Assembly (NCBI GenBank): GCA_002338895.1
Contig: DDJH01000088.1
Coordinates: 2,639 to 8,609 of the forward strand
Length of the DNA stretch: 5,971 nucleotides
Direction of reading: 5' to 3'
Source: Lentisphaeria bacterium UBA1829
Lineage (GTDB): Bacteria; Verrucomicrobiota; Lentisphaeria; Victivallales; UBA1829
The translations under genes were made by a program, and so were the position numbers. Positions 5,853 through 5,971 of this stretch are shown piece after piece. Numbering within the stretch: the first letter of the stretch is position 1; every line of letters begins with the position of its first letter. The notes under the pieces were generated by a model. The model was not told where the DNA came from and made no database searches. It saw only the letters and a list, made by a program, of their open reading frames with translations.

Positions 5853-5857
5853 CTCCT
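5853..5857 (-). promoter_or_regulatory. Ribosome binding site of mraY
   Basis: On the minus strand AGGAG (window CTCCT) lies 9 bases before the ATG at 5843-5841. A second ATG upstream (5868-5866) is out of frame with mraY and lacks a comparable site, so the start at 5843 is preferred. Confidence 0.8.
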
Positions 5858-5884
5858 GTTTTCCTCATGATTTGAACAGAGGAA

Positions 5885-5913
5885 AATATAAATTGGAAAG
5901 TGTTTTTTTTCAA
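5885..5913 (-). promoter_or_regulatory. sigma70-type promoter of mraY
   Basis: Reading the minus strand, TTGAAA (window 5913-5908, 5 of 6 consensus matches) is followed by a 17-bp A-tract-containing spacer and TATATT (window 5890-5885, 5 of 6). Transcription should begin near 5878, giving a leader of about 35 nt that contains the AGGAG site. The AT-rich character stands out against the GC-rich surroundings. The presence of this promoter indicates that mraY can be transcribed on its own and not only as part of a larger cell-wall operon. Confidence 0.8.
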
Positions 5914-5971
5914 GAAGCAAATCCGCATTCCCGGGACTTTTTCCATGGGAAAGGGAGCGGAGAAACGGAGG
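5914..5971. other. Window end upstream of mraY, no gene recognised
   Basis: These 58 bases hold two short palindromes, TCCCGGGA (5929-5936) and an imperfect one centred on CCATGG (5943-5948), and purine-rich sequence at the very end. TTCCC (5928-5932) can pair with GGGAA (5947-5951). Nothing is strong enough to call a terminator or operator, and no coding frame can be supported. Confidence 0.3.

Noticed and set aside
4761..5870. Open frame of 369 codons on the + strand opposite mraY
   Set aside because: Its translation is a polar, His/Glu/Gln-rich mirror of the hydrophobic MraY segments, and the minus-strand frame has every MraY motif.
5929..5951. Palindromes TCCCGGGA and around CCATGG as a terminator or operator upstream of mraY
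   Set aside because: Arms are short, no T-tract follows in either direction, and the neighbouring gene is outside the window.
1..5971. CRISPR array, transposon ends, tRNA genes, phage or toxin-antitoxin genes
   Set aside because: No spaced repeats, terminal inverted repeats, cloverleaf-like sequence or small gene pair was found on reading both strands.

Overview
The window is a piece of bacterial chromosome of moderately high GC (roughly 55-60% by eye). It holds the tail of a housekeeping helicase gene (hrpB), a three-gene carbohydrate-utilisation unit, and a convergent housekeeping cell-wall gene (mraY). Two things suggest the PVC superphylum, most likely Lentisphaerota/Victivallales-type gut anaerobes. 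One is a divergent LacI-family regulator next to glycoside hydrolase genes. The other is a 394-residue MraY whose N-terminus reads FGPLRLFEYVTFR. This placement is inference from sequence style and is only moderately likely.

Layout. Positions 1-261 (+) are the C-terminal end of an HrpB-type ATP-dependent RNA helicase. A very good sigma70-type promoter, TTGACA-N17-TACATT (258-286), overlaps its stop codon and drives a LacI-family transcription regulator (321-1307, +). A 163-bp T-rich gap (1308-1470) carries a weak candidate promoter and a small leader hairpin. It is followed by a tight two-gene unit: a GH130-family beta-mannoside phosphorylase or hydrolase (1471-2418, +) and, 6 bp later, a GH36-family alpha-galactosidase-like enzyme (2425-4560, +). 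Two successive hairpins follow. The second is a textbook intrinsic terminator (4609-4659) whose T-tract touches the 3' end of mraY (4659-5843, -). mraY has its own strong promoter, TTGAAA-N17-TATATT, at 5885-5913.

How the genes may work together. GH36 enzymes remove alpha-linked galactose, and GH130 enzymes cleave beta-mannosidic bonds, usually by phosphorolysis to mannose 1-phosphate. Together they fit intracellular processing of galactosylated manno-oligosaccharides such as galactomannan fragments, under the adjacent LacI-type regulator. No transporter, kinase or secreted mannanase lies in the window, so the substrate is inferred. Neither enzyme shows a signal peptide, so both are probably cytoplasmic. 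hrpB and mraY are housekeeping flanks, which suggests the sugar cassette sits between conserved chromosomal genes.

I see no CRISPR array, RNA gene, mobile element or defence system. The most unusual features are a LacI-family protein that appears to lack the hinge helix, unusual motif residues in the GH130 and GH36 active sites, and an expanded extracytoplasmic loop plus an L-to-K change in MraY. None of these amounts to a clearly new system.
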